The position numbers and the translations under genes are program-made. From NCBI GenBank assembly GCA_963827155.1, contig CAWGZV010000002.1, forward strand, positions 2,294,001-2,358,000: a DNA stretch of 64,000 bases, read 5' to 3'. The notes below the pieces were generated by a model, which was not told the origin of the DNA, searched no databases, and was given only the letters and a program-made list of their open reading frames with translations. This DNA is from UTCFX2 sp963827155. Its GTDB lineage: Bacteria > Chloroflexota > Anaerolineae > Anaerolineales > UBA4823. Positions 10,421 to 18,595 of this stretch are shown in pieces (positions within the stretch are counted from its first letter, which is position 1; each line of letters starts with the position of its first letter).

Positions 10421-10446
10421 TTCACCCGTGTGAAGACACGGGTGAA
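10421..10446 (-). promoter_or_regulatory. Perfect 11-bp hairpin in the leader of the NusG-like gene
   Basis: Arms 10421-10431 and 10436-10446 are exactly complementary, with a GAAG tetraloop on the + strand (CTTC on the transcript strand). There is no T run on either side, so it is a poor intrinsic terminator. It starts 3 bases past the end of the membrane metalloprotease gene and lies 33 bases before the NusG-like start. It could be a recognition element for that factor or a processing hairpin. Confidence 0.6.
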
Positions 10447-10448
10447 GA

Positions 10449-11225
10449 TTATAACACCACTTCCATCCCGGTCAGACGGCTCAACACATGGCGAATGATC
10501 GTCAGGAGTGGCACCAACACGAAGTGAAGGGAAGCGCTAACTGCAAAGACCAAAGATGCTGTTCGCAGTATCTTATTAAATGGTGCAGCGAGATTTTCCT
10601 CCAACCATGGTCCAGCACCCGCAAACAGGCTGACGCAAAGGAGTGTGATTAGAATTATGCCTAGAGGGAACCAGGCTCGCCGATCAGATTCAGAAGGCAG
10701 CATAGTGCTGCTCACGACTAAGGCAAGATAGAACCAGACCCAGAAATCAGGTTGAACAATCAAGGCTCTTAAGGTATCAAGGAATCCAGATACTCCTCGT
10801 GCATCGAATGCATCCTTCAAGCCCATAAAATCAAGCTTTATAAAACCAATATAAGCTACCAACACCCCACCAGTAAGAAGTGGTGCCATTCCGATGAAAG
10901 CATCACGGAACCAGTCAGCTTTGGCAGTCTCTACATATCCTAATTGAAGCTTTTGATCTGGGGTTGGCTTGGGGACAAGTGAAAACTCTCCGGTATGGAC
11001 GCCAAGGAAGCGCGCCATAACATAGTGACTGCCCTCATGCAACAGAATCCCAGGGAAGAAAGAAATTGAGAAAAGGGTGACGGCAATATCGATTCGGCGT
11101 GTGATCAGTAAAAAAATGGATTGGACCTCCTTGTGAAGCCTTCGCTGAAGGATCAATAATGGAACCAGAGTAATCAGAAGCCATAAAACACCATCCAGAT
11201 GGCTCAATATTGATGACAATATCAA
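10449..11225 (-). CDS. Membrane HExxH protein, M50 site-2-protease-like
   Basis: 258 residues with about six hydrophobic helices. The motif LLHEGSHYVMARFLGV in a membrane segment matches the HExxH zinc site of M50 intramembrane proteases. The second ligand motif (NxxPxxxxDG) is not clear; FIGMAPLLTGG occupies an equivalent distance. Function as a protease is therefore plausible but not certain. The start is a TTG that overlaps the tpiA stop codon (TTGA), indicating coupling to tpiA. No obvious sigma or anti-sigma substrate lies next to it. Confidence 0.6.
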   Translation of the reverse strand: MILSSILSHLDGVLWLLITLVPLLILQRRLHKEVQSIFLLITRRIDIAVTLFSISFFPGILLHEGSHYVMARFLGVHTGEFSLVPKPTPDQKLQLGYVETAKADWFRDAFIGMAPLLTGGVLVAYIGFIKLDFMGLKDAFDARGVSGFLDTLRALIVQPDFWVWFYLALVVSSTMLPSESDRRAWFPLGIILITLLCVSLFAGAGPWLEENLAAPFNKILRTASLVFAVSASLHFVLVPLLTIIRHVLSRLTGMEVVL

Positions 11226-11995
11226 CCAGCCGCGGCTTGAACAACCTGGATAAAATCACTGGACTTTATACTTGCGCCTCCAACGAGCCCTCCATCAATC
11301 TCCGGGTTTCCAAAGAATTCGGCGGCATTCTTCCCATTCACCGACCCACCATAGAGTACGCGAATGGATTGGGCAGCTTCATCACCGAAAAGCTTCGCGA
11401 GCGATGGTCTTATAACCTCACGAATTACCTGGGCAGCGCCCTCCGCGGTGGATGGCTTTCCAGTCCCAATCGCCCAAACCGGCTCATATGCGACAACAAT
11501 GGTCTTTGCCTCCGCTGAACCGTGCAAAAAACCTAAATCTTTCAAACCCTGGCTTGTCTGACGAGCCACAACCATAGCCGTCTCGCCATTTTCATATTCT
11601 TCAAGCGTCTCGCCAACACAGACAATCGGTGTCAAACCGTGTTCGAATGCAGCTTTGACTTTGCGGTTTACCGTTTCGTCAGTCTCTCCAAATAATGCCC
11701 GGCGCTCGGAATGTCCAATAATTATATACCGGCAAAGCTCGACTACCATTAAAGGAGAGATCTCTCCGGTGAACGCGCCTCCAACTTCCCAATGCATGTT
11801 CTGAGCACCGAGTCCGATATCAGTCCCTTCGATGAGGGCAGCCACCGCAAGCAAGTCGGTAAAAGGTGGACAGAGAACTTTTTCAACACCAGGTAAATTC
11901 TGCAGCGCGGGTACAATTTCAGAGACCAGTTGCCGAGCATCAGCAATGGTCTTATTCATTTTCCAATTCCCTGCAACAAATGGTTTTCGCATCAT
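11222..11995 (-). CDS. tpiA: Triosephosphate isomerase
   Basis: Interconverts dihydroxyacetone phosphate and glyceraldehyde 3-phosphate. 257 residues, the normal length. Motifs: FVAGNWKMNK with active-site Asn and Lys, IGHSERR with catalytic His, YEPVWAIGTG with catalytic Glu plus the flexible loop, and the phosphate-binding YGGSVN. It is separated from pgk by a terminator and appears to have its own promoter, but stays in the glycolytic neighbourhood gap-pgk-tpiA. Confidence 0.97.
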   Translation of the reverse strand: MMRKPFVAGNWKMNKTIADARQLVSEIVPALQNLPGVEKVLCPPFTDLLAVAALIEGTDIGLGAQNMHWEVGGAFTGEISPLMVVELCRYIIIGHSERRALFGETDETVNRKVKAAFEHGLTPIVCVGETLEEYENGETAMVVARQTSQGLKDLGFLHGSAEAKTIVVAYEPVWAIGTGKPSTAEGAAQVIREVIRPSLAKLFGDEAAQSIRVLYGGSVNGKNAAEFFGNPEIDGGLVGGASIKSSDFIQVVQAAAG

Positions 11996-12072
11996 CGCCT
12001 CAAATCTAATTTTTTTTCTTGGATTCCATTCTGACTTTGACTTGTCAGGGAAATCCGAGAGTGTCCATTATT

Positions 12073-12101
12073 AAAATATCCATTCCCCAAAAATAGTTCA
12101 A
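12073..12101 (-). promoter_or_regulatory. Candidate sigma-70 promoter of tpiA
   Basis: On the minus strand TTGAAC (12101-12096), 17-bp spacer, TATTTT (12078-12073). The expected transcript start is near 12066, giving a leader of about 70 bases before tpiA. It lies downstream of the pgk terminator. Confidence 0.45.
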
Positions 12102-12130
12102 TCGATATTGAAAGGTGAATGTTTAGTCCG

Positions 12131-12171
12131 AATTAAAACAAAAGGGATAAACACTCATGGTATTTATCCCT
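12131..12171 (-). terminator. Rho-independent terminator after pgk
   Basis: Nine-bp perfect stem (12163-12171 with 12143-12151), 11-nt loop, followed on the minus strand by the T-rich sequence TTTGTTTTAATT. It starts 15 bases beyond the pgk stop. Confidence 0.8.
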
Positions 12172-12185
12172 CATCCGAGCAAGAA

Positions 12186-13361
12186 TTATTTATCCAGCAG
12201 GGCGGCAACGCCAGGGAGCGTGAGACCTTCAAGCATCTCAAGGGAAGCGCCGCCACCCGTTGAGATATGAGTGATTTTATCGCTCAAGCCAGATTGGTTT
12301 ATTGCCGATACTGAATCACCGCCCCCCACGATAGAAACAGCACCGCTTTCCGCGACCGCACGGGCGACACCAAAGGTACCAAGGGCAAACCTCGGAAACT
12401 CAAAGACACCCATTGGACCATTCCACACAATCGTCCCTGCGCCATGAACAGCCTTGGTGTATGCAGCCACAGTCTCTGGTCCGATATCTAATATCCGCCA
12501 TCCATCAGGGACGGGGCCCATTTCCATCACTTTTTGTTCGGCGCTGTCTTCAAAGCGATCGCCAATCACAACATCTACTGGCAGCCGCAGATGGGTTTTT
12601 CCCTCTGCTAGAAGCTCTCGAGCGGTATCCAGTGAATCATCATCCAGGAGCGAATCGCCTATCGGATAACCCTGAGCTTTGAAGAAAGTATTTGCCATTC
12701 CTCCGCCGATAAGAACCAGATCGGCTTTTCGCAAGAGATTGCGAATGACGCCGATCTTATCGGCGATCTTTGCGCCTCCAAGAATTGCGATAAATGGTCT
12801 CTTTGGGGCTAAGACCGCTTGACCTAGATACTTGATTTCTTTCTCCATCAGAAAGCCTGCAACTGCTGGCAGCAGATGTGCAACACCTTCGGTTGAGGCA
12901 TGCGCCCGGTGTGCAGAGCCAAAGGCATCATTGACATAAATATCTGCCAGGGCGGCAAATTGCTTTGCCATCTCTGGATCATTTTTAGTCTCACCTTTGT
13001 AGAAGCGAGTGTTCTCAAGCACCAACACTTCGCCTGGTTTTAAGGATTGGGCGGCAGATTCTGCAACCGGACCTACGGCCTCTTCAGAAAAGGCGACTGA
13101 GCGGTCGAGCAGGCGGGCCAGATGTTCAGCAGTTGGGCGCATTGAATATTTTGGATCGGGTCCATCTTTGGGTCGACCCAGATGGGAGCATAGAATTACT
13201 GCCGCACCGTGGTCTAATAGATATTCAATCGTTGGCAGCGCCGCCTGGATGCGGGTGTCATCATCGACTTTACCCTCTTTAATCGGGACATTAAAATCGA
13301 CTCTGACAAGGACTCTTTTCCCATCTACAGGGATATCCGAAACTAGCTTTTTATTGAACAT
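12186..13361 (-). CDS. pgk: Phosphoglycerate kinase
   Basis: Transfers the acyl phosphate of 1,3-bisphosphoglycerate to ADP. 391 residues, normal for bacteria. N-terminal substrate domain with RVDFNVPIK and SHLGRPKDG; hinge and nucleotide domain with LGGAKIADKIGV, WNGPMGVFE and the C-terminal GGGDSVSAI and STGGGASLE. It follows gap by 65 bases and ends at its own terminator, so gap-pgk is one transcription unit. Confidence 0.98.
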   Translation of the reverse strand: MFNKKLVSDIPVDGKRVLVRVDFNVPIKEGKVDDDTRIQAALPTIEYLLDHGAAVILCSHLGRPKDGPDPKYSMRPTAEHLARLLDRSVAFSEEAVGPVAESAAQSLKPGEVLVLENTRFYKGETKNDPEMAKQFAALADIYVNDAFGSAHRAHASTEGVAHLLPAVAGFLMEKEIKYLGQAVLAPKRPFIAILGGAKIADKIGVIRNLLRKADLVLIGGGMANTFFKAQGYPIGDSLLDDDSLDTARELLAEGKTHLRLPVDVVIGDRFEDSAEQKVMEMGPVPDGWRILDIGPETVAAYTKAVHGAGTIVWNGPMGVFEFPRFALGTFGVARAVAESGAVSIVGGGDSVSAINQSGLSDKITHISTGGGASLEMLEGLTLPGVAALLDK

Positions 13362-13426
13362 TGCGTCCTCCAGCGATATTCCATGTGTGAAAAGATCGGC
13401 ACACTTGAATTGTCCTGATTGATAAA

Positions 13427-14482
13427 TTAAAGGCTCTTTGCCATCAGAGCGGCGAGGTCAGCAGTTCGGACGGAGTAACCCCATTCATTGTCATACCATG
13501 CGACGACCTTTACGAACGTGCCGGCTTCTTTTCCTAGCACGGAAGTAAAGGGGAGATCGACAATTGAGCTGCGAGAATCGCCCTTGAAATCCACACTGAC
13601 AAGGGGTTCATCTTCTGCCCCAAGTATGCCCTTAAGCGAACCTTTCGCCGCATCCCGGTAATCCTGGCGGAGCTGCTCAGTGGTGACCGAATTTTCCAGC
13701 TCAGCGGTCAGGTCAATCACTGAAACGGTAGGGGTCGGAACTCGAAGCGAATAACCATCCAGTTTACCAGCCAGGTCGGGGATTACAAGCTTGAGAGCCT
13801 TGGCGGCGCCTGTTGTGGTGGGGATGATGCTCAAACCAGCTGCACGCGCCCGGCGAAGATCGCTATGGGGAAGATCTAAGATTTTTTGATCATTGGTATA
13901 CGCGTGGATGGTCGTCATGAAGCCGCGGACGATGCGGTATTTGTCGTGAATCACCTTTACCGCTGGTGCAAGGCCGTTGGTTGTGCAAGATGCATTTGAG
14001 ACAACATGATGCCTGGCGGGGTCATACATTTTCTCATTTACGCCAAGGACAATCGTGATGTCTTCGCCTTCTGCAGGGGCGGAAATGATGACCTTCTTTG
14101 CCCCACCTTTTGTGATGTGGTTTTCGGCGCCTTTGACTGTCTTGCCTTTCTTGTTGACACCATCACTTTTGATGGTGAAGATTCCGGTGCTTTCAATGAC
14201 AATCTGTACCCCGAGATCACCCCAGGGAATATTCGAGGGGTCGGTTTCTTTAAAGACCTTGACCGGTTTGCCATCGACGTGCAGACCATCTTCTCCAACC
14301 TCTACCAGCCCATCAAACTTGCCATAGGTCGAGTCATATTTCAGCAGGTGCGCCATTGTCTTCAGGTCGCCGATGTCATTGAAAGCAACCACTTCCAACT
14401 CATCAGGATGGAAATCCCGAACTGCTTTCAGAACCTGCCGGCCGATACGTCCAAAGCCGTTAATCCCAACTTTAACCTTCAT
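13427..14482 (-). CDS. gap: Glyceraldehyde-3-phosphate dehydrogenase, type I
   Basis: Oxidises glyceraldehyde 3-phosphate to 1,3-bisphosphoglycerate with NAD. 351 residues, slightly long. Rossmann start VGINGFGRIGRQVL, catalytic SNASCTTNGLAP and the His in TTIHAYTNDQ, and WYDNEWGYS near the C-terminus. A Lys/Gly-rich insertion (KSDGVNKKGKTVKGAE) in the NAD domain accounts for the extra length. A GGAGG ribosome-binding site precedes the ATG. First gene of the gap-pgk unit. Confidence 0.98.
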   Translation of the reverse strand: MKVKVGINGFGRIGRQVLKAVRDFHPDELEVVAFNDIGDLKTMAHLLKYDSTYGKFDGLVEVGEDGLHVDGKPVKVFKETDPSNIPWGDLGVQIVIESTGIFTIKSDGVNKKGKTVKGAENHITKGGAKKVIISAPAEGEDITIVLGVNEKMYDPARHHVVSNASCTTNGLAPAVKVIHDKYRIVRGFMTTIHAYTNDQKILDLPHSDLRRARAAGLSIIPTTTGAAKALKLVIPDLAGKLDGYSLRVPTPTVSVIDLTAELENSVTTEQLRQDYRDAAKGSLKGILGAEDEPLVSVDFKGDSRSSIVDLPFTSVLGKEAGTFVKVVAWYDNEWGYSVRTADLAALMAKSL

Positions 14483-14574
14483 TACGAGCCTCCATTTTTT
14501 ATTAGAATTATTTGTCTGTTTATTTAAGAAGAGATATTTTTGAAAATATTATCCCGAATTATCCCAAAACCCCT

Positions 14575-15913
14575 CTATTCTACCAGAGGTCCTGTTCTTT
14601 CTTGATATAAATCAATGACAGCTTGAGATAATTTCTGAGCGTCGTGCCGCCAGGGATAAAGAACATCGACGAGGTCAGCAGAATATACTGTGTAATCTTG
14701 TGCGAGGTCTGGCTCGCTTTTTACCCATTCAATATCTGCGGGCAATTTCCCATCGAAGTGATTATTTACTATCGCGATATTGAAGAGCTCTCCATCCACA
14801 TGGTCATTAATGACCCGAATATGATCTCCGCAGGAATACCCGCTGGTCTCACCCCGTTGGGTGGCTACATTACAGACGTAAAGTTTTAGGGCGCGGCTTG
14901 CACGGATTGCATGGACAATATCTGGAACAAGCAAATTGGGTAAGATGCTGGTGTAAAGGCTGCCTGGTCCAATGATGATCAAGTCTGCTGCCAGAATCGC
15001 CTGAAGGGCCTGTGGAAAAGCTGCGGGATTACCAGGCTCGATCCAAACCCGCCTGACCCTCCCATTGATTTTCTGGAATCTGGCTTTCTCCTTGGATTCT
15101 AACTTCACTAGAAGAATGCGGAAGCATCACATCTGCCTCCAGCCGCACGTCATTGAGGGTCGATGGTAAGACTTGACCTTGAACTGCAAGGACCCGGCCA
15201 GATTCTGCCACTGCAGATTCAAAACTGCCTGTGATCTCTGCCAGCGCAGTAATAAACAGATTGCCAAATGAATGTCCATCCAGCTCCGGAGTCCCGGCCG
15301 AGAAACGATATTGGAAAAGTTGAGCTAGTAGGGCTTCATCGTTAGACAGCGCCGCAAGACAGTTTCGAATGTCGCCCGGCGGCAGCGTTCCCAACGACTG
15401 CCGAAGGCGACCCGATGAGCCGCCATCGTCCGCGACGGTCACAATCGCGGTGATATTGTTGGTATACCCCTTGATCCCTCTGAGCAGAGTCGCAAGCCCA
15501 TGGCCCCCACCTATGGCTACGACCCGGGGACCCCGGTCTCGCTGACGGTGCTTGCGTAAAGTTGAGGCAACGCGGTCCCCTGGACGGATAAACGGGCGAA
15601 TAATGGCTCGGTTTAATTGATAGATTCCGATCAAAACTGCGCCAACGCCTATACCGCCGAAAATAAAAGCTCGCAGCGGGCGAGGTAGAATTCGAAGCGA
15701 AATCCATGAGAGCGCTGGCAGCCACCAAGTATCTGGAGCGGTGCGGTATATTTCAAGCAGCAGAATACCTAATCCCACTCCCAGAAGGGTTGTCCCAAAA
15801 AGGATCAATATCAACCAGCGTTTGACCCCCATTCCAGGGATCAACCAAGTGGTTGATTCGCTGAGTTTTTCGAAGAAGCGCCGTTGGGGAGAATGTTTAT
15901 TTTCCGAATTCAT
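14575..15913 (-). CDS. yvcK: YvcK/CofD-type gluconeogenesis factor with membrane anchor, frameshifted
   Basis: YvcK proteins bind UDP-GlcNAc and control carbon flux and cell-wall synthesis. The core starts with AIGGGHGLATLLRGI, DDGGSSGRLRQSLG and PPGDIRNCLAALS, and continues in a second frame with IIIGPGSLYTSILPNLL and NVATQRGETSGYS. The frame changes near 15105, inside a TC-rich stretch. Before the core there are about 130 residues with two clear membrane helices (ILILFGTTLLGVGLG and AFIFGGIGVGAVLIG). Joined length is about 446 residues. It has a good promoter (15925-15953) divergent from recJ. Confidence 0.88.
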
Positions 15914-15924
15914 GCCAATTTGGT

Positions 15925-15953
15925 ATGATAGCAGGATTTCAAAATCCCGTCAA
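15925..15953 (-). promoter_or_regulatory. Sigma-70 promoter of yvcK
   Basis: On the minus strand TTGACG (15953-15948), 17-bp spacer, TATCAT (15930-15925). The predicted start near 15918 leaves only about 5 bases before the ATG at 15913, so the message would be nearly leaderless. Confidence 0.7.
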
Positions 15954-16043
15954 CGAGAGATCCGATTAACTTCACAGCAATCATGACCCCATCACCAGCC
16001 ATCCCATAAGCGGATTATTAGGCGAGGCGGAAAAATTCTGTGC

Positions 16044-16049
16044 TATACT
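16044..16049 (+). promoter_or_regulatory. -10 box of recJ, probably leaderless
   Basis: TATACT ends 7 bases before the ATG at 16057, so the predicted transcript starts at 16056-16057. No ribosome-binding site is present. The -35 region is weak. Confidence 0.5.
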
Positions 16050-16056
16050 CGCTGCG

Positions 16057-17787
16057 ATGCAACCCAACCCGGTTAAGCGCTGGTTGACTGTAACCCCAAT
16101 TCCACCTGAAACCGATCGTGAGCTGGTCCGATACTCACCGCTGATGAGACAAATTCTCTATAACCGCGGGTACTCAACTGCAGAAGCTGCCCGTGATTTC
16201 CTTGAAGCGCGCCCTCCTCAAGCGATAGATCCATATAACTTATTAGGGATGCGCGCCGCCGTTGATCGGATCTGGTATGCCATTGACCATGGAGAGCGGA
16301 TAGCCGTATATGGAGATTACGATGCTGACGGTGTAACTGCCACCGCCCTCCTCACCCATGTTTTATTAAGGCTTAAAGCGAATGCCTATTGGTACATCCC
16401 AAACCGATTTGATGAAGGTTATGGATTGAATATCGAAGCACTCGACAGCCTGGCAGCGGACGGGATTGATCTGGTTATCACCGTAGACTGCGGTGTACGA
16501 TCTATTGAAGAAGCAGATTACGCATTGAAAATCGGGATGGATTTAATCATCACCGATCATCATTTACCAATCGAACAACTTCCAAAAGCAGCGGCGGTGA
16601 TAGATCAAAAGCAGCCTGGTGATCAATATCCTGATAAAAACCTCGCCGGAGTTGGTTTAGCATTCAAACTGGCGACGGCTTTATTAGAAAAAGCAGGGGC
16701 TAACACTGCAAACCTGATCTACCCATCGGCTGCGGTCGATTATTTAGATCTGGTCGCCCTCGGGACGGTAAGCGACCAAGCGCCGCTAATCGGAGAGAAC
16801 CGGGCAATGGTAAGGTTGGGGCTGGAATATCTTCGAAAGCCTCACCGTCAGGGAATATTATCCTTGATCGGGGCAGCTCAAATCAACCCGGCTTCGATCA
16901 ATGCAGAGACAATTGCATTTGGATTGGGACCTCGCCTGAATGCAGCTGGTCGTTTAGATTCCGCAGTGGATGCATTAAACCTGCTCCTTACCAGTGATGT
17001 TAATGAGGCTGCCCGGCTGGCTCAGTCATTGGATAATCAGAACCGGGATCGCCAGGAAAAAACTCGCGAGATTCAGGCTCATGCTGAACAATCTGTGCAG
17101 CTGAACAAAGATGACCTACCGCTCATATTTATTGCTCACGAAAGTTACAATCCAGGCCTTATCGGACTCGCGGCCCACCGACTTATGGAAAAATACTATC
17201 GACCGGCGATCGTAGCTTCCCAAGGCGACGAGTATACCCGCGGATCTTGCCGGAGCATCCCTGAATTTCACATTACCGAAGCCCTTGACCAATGCGCGGA
17301 CCTGCTCATAAGACATGGTGGGCATGCCGCGGCTGCTGGCTTTACTGTATCAAATTCCAACCTACCGGCCTTAATCGAACGGCTCCAGGTACTAGCCAGA
17401 GAGAAGTTCATAGAACAGGATCTTGGACCCAAAATTCATGCCGATGCCGAAGTAGAACTATCAGAACTCCACCCAGGACTGCTGAAAGAGCTGGCATGGT
17501 TAGAGCCAACCGGCTCGAGTAATCCTTCCCCGGCATTTATTTGTCGGCATGTGCGCGTCTTGAGAAGCCATACTGTCGGCCACGATCGCAGTCACTTGAA
17601 GCTGTCGGTTACAGACGGACAAATCACGTTTGACGCGATCGCGTTTCGATTTGGACACCTCCAGCCAGAACTCCCTCTGTATCTGGATTTGTTCTTTTCT
17701 TTCGAGTTGAATCGCTTCAATGGGAAAGAATACCTTCAATTGAATGTCAAAGATATCCACCCTGCGGATGTAAATCGAACCTTTTAG
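16057..17787 (+). CDS. recJ: Single-stranded-DNA exonuclease RecJ
   Basis: 5'-3' exonuclease acting on single-stranded DNA in recombination and repair. 576 residues, normal. DHH domain: YGDYDADGVTATALL (motif I), TVDCGVRS, ITDHHLP (the DHH motif), then DYLDLVALGTVSD. The DHHA1 domain has RHGGHAAAAGFTVS. The C-terminal OB-type domain starts around residue 460. The ATG sits directly behind a -10 box without a ribosome-binding site. Divergent from yvcK. Confidence 0.96.
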   Translation: MQPNPVKRWLTVTPIPPETDRELVRYSPLMRQILYNRGYSTAEAARDFLEARPPQAIDPYNLLGMRAAVDRIWYAIDHGERIAVYGDYDADGVTATALLTHVLLRLKANAYWYIPNRFDEGYGLNIEALDSLAADGIDLVITVDCGVRSIEEADYALKIGMDLIITDHHLPIEQLPKAAAVIDQKQPGDQYPDKNLAGVGLAFKLATALLEKAGANTANLIYPSAAVDYLDLVALGTVSDQAPLIGENRAMVRLGLEYLRKPHRQGILSLIGAAQINPASINAETIAFGLGPRLNAAGRLDSAVDALNLLLTSDVNEAARLAQSLDNQNRDRQEKTREIQAHAEQSVQLNKDDLPLIFIAHESYNPGLIGLAAHRLMEKYYRPAIVASQGDEYTRGSCRSIPEFHITEALDQCADLLIRHGGHAAAAGFTVSNSNLPALIERLQVLAREKFIEQDLGPKIHADAEVELSELHPGLLKELAWLEPTGSSNPSPAFICRHVRVLRSHTVGHDRSHLKLSVTDGQITFDAIAFRFGHLQPELPLYLDLFFSFELNRFNGKEYLQLNVKDIHPADVNRTF

Positions 17788-17809
17788 GGCGGATGGTTAA
17801 ACTACCCGA

Positions 17810-18493
17810 TTAATCCACAAATCGGTACTTGACCAAGGTCCAAACTGCTGCAAAGGCATCTTGAAGCTTAATTTTTTTACCCTCGTTATAATCACGAGGA
17901 TTAAAAGTTATCGGAACTTCAAAAATTCGGACTTTGAGCTTAAGCACCTTTGCAGTGAATTCCGGCTCGAAGTCGAATCGGCGGGCATGGATCGTGATAT
18001 TTTCAACAACGCTTCTTCTGAAAACCTTATACCCGGTTTCCATATCTGTCAGGATGTTGTTGTACAGGATGTTCGTCATCAGCGTTAATAACTTATTGGC
18101 TATCATATGCCAGAACATCGTCGGGCGGCGTGCAGCTCCTAAAAAGCGCGATCCGTACACCACATCTGCCAATCCTTCATCTAACGGCTTTAATAACGCC
18201 GGAATGTCCCGAGGGTCATATTCCAGGTCGGCATCCTGAATGATAATGATTTCACCGGCAGCCTGGTGAATACCGGTTGTAACAGCTGCTCCTTTGCCTT
18301 GATTATGGTCGTGAAAAACAACACGCAGGTCAGTTGATGGGTCAATTTCATTCAAAATCTCACGCGTGCCATCAGAAGAGCCATCATCTACCACCAGGAT
18401 TTCATCAGCGATTCCTGTTCTTCGCACACGTGCAATGATTTCAAGAATAGTGTCTTTCTCATTGAAAACTGGGATAATCACTGAAATTTTCAT
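17810..18493 (-). CDS. Glycosyltransferase family 2 (dolichol-phosphate mannosyltransferase-like)
   Basis: 227 residues, soluble GT-A fold: ISVIIPVFNEKDTI, EILVVDDGSSDGT and QDADLEYDPRD (the metal-binding DxD type). The length and motifs fit enzymes that load a sugar from a nucleotide donor onto polyprenyl phosphate. Such a lipid-linked sugar is the donor needed by GT39-type enzymes like those at 3650-7190; the link is inference. I choose ATG 18493 over the preceding TTG codon at 18496. Stands alone between recJ and a divergent AAA+ gene. Confidence 0.88.
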   Translation of the reverse strand: MKISVIIPVFNEKDTILEIIARVRRTGIADEILVVDDGSSDGTREILNEIDPSTDLRVVFHDHNQGKGAAVTTGIHQAAGEIIIIQDADLEYDPRDIPALLKPLDEGLADVVYGSRFLGAARRPTMFWHMIANKLLTLMTNILYNNILTDMETGYKVFRRSVVENITIHARRFDFEPEFTAKVLKLKVRIFEVPITFNPRDYNEGKKIKLQDAFAAVWTLVKYRFVD

Positions 18494-18546
18494 CAAGGGT
18501 GTCTCTCGTCAGTAGAGGATGCGACAAATGCCAGAATTTTATGGAT

Positions 18547-18552
18547 TATAAT
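18547..18552 (+). promoter_or_regulatory. -10 box for the AAA+ ATPase gene
   Basis: Perfect TATAAT, with a GCGACA half-match upstream at suboptimal spacing. It would give a leader of about 37 bases containing the GGAAGG ribosome-binding site at 18581-18586. Confidence 0.45.
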
Positions 18553-18595
18553 CGCCAAGGGTCGTAGATCATAGTCTACTGGAAGGTTGGGAAAA

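Noticed and set aside
10421..10446. The leader hairpin as an ordinary intrinsic terminator
   Set aside because: No T tract follows it on either strand, so I list it as a regulatory hairpin instead.
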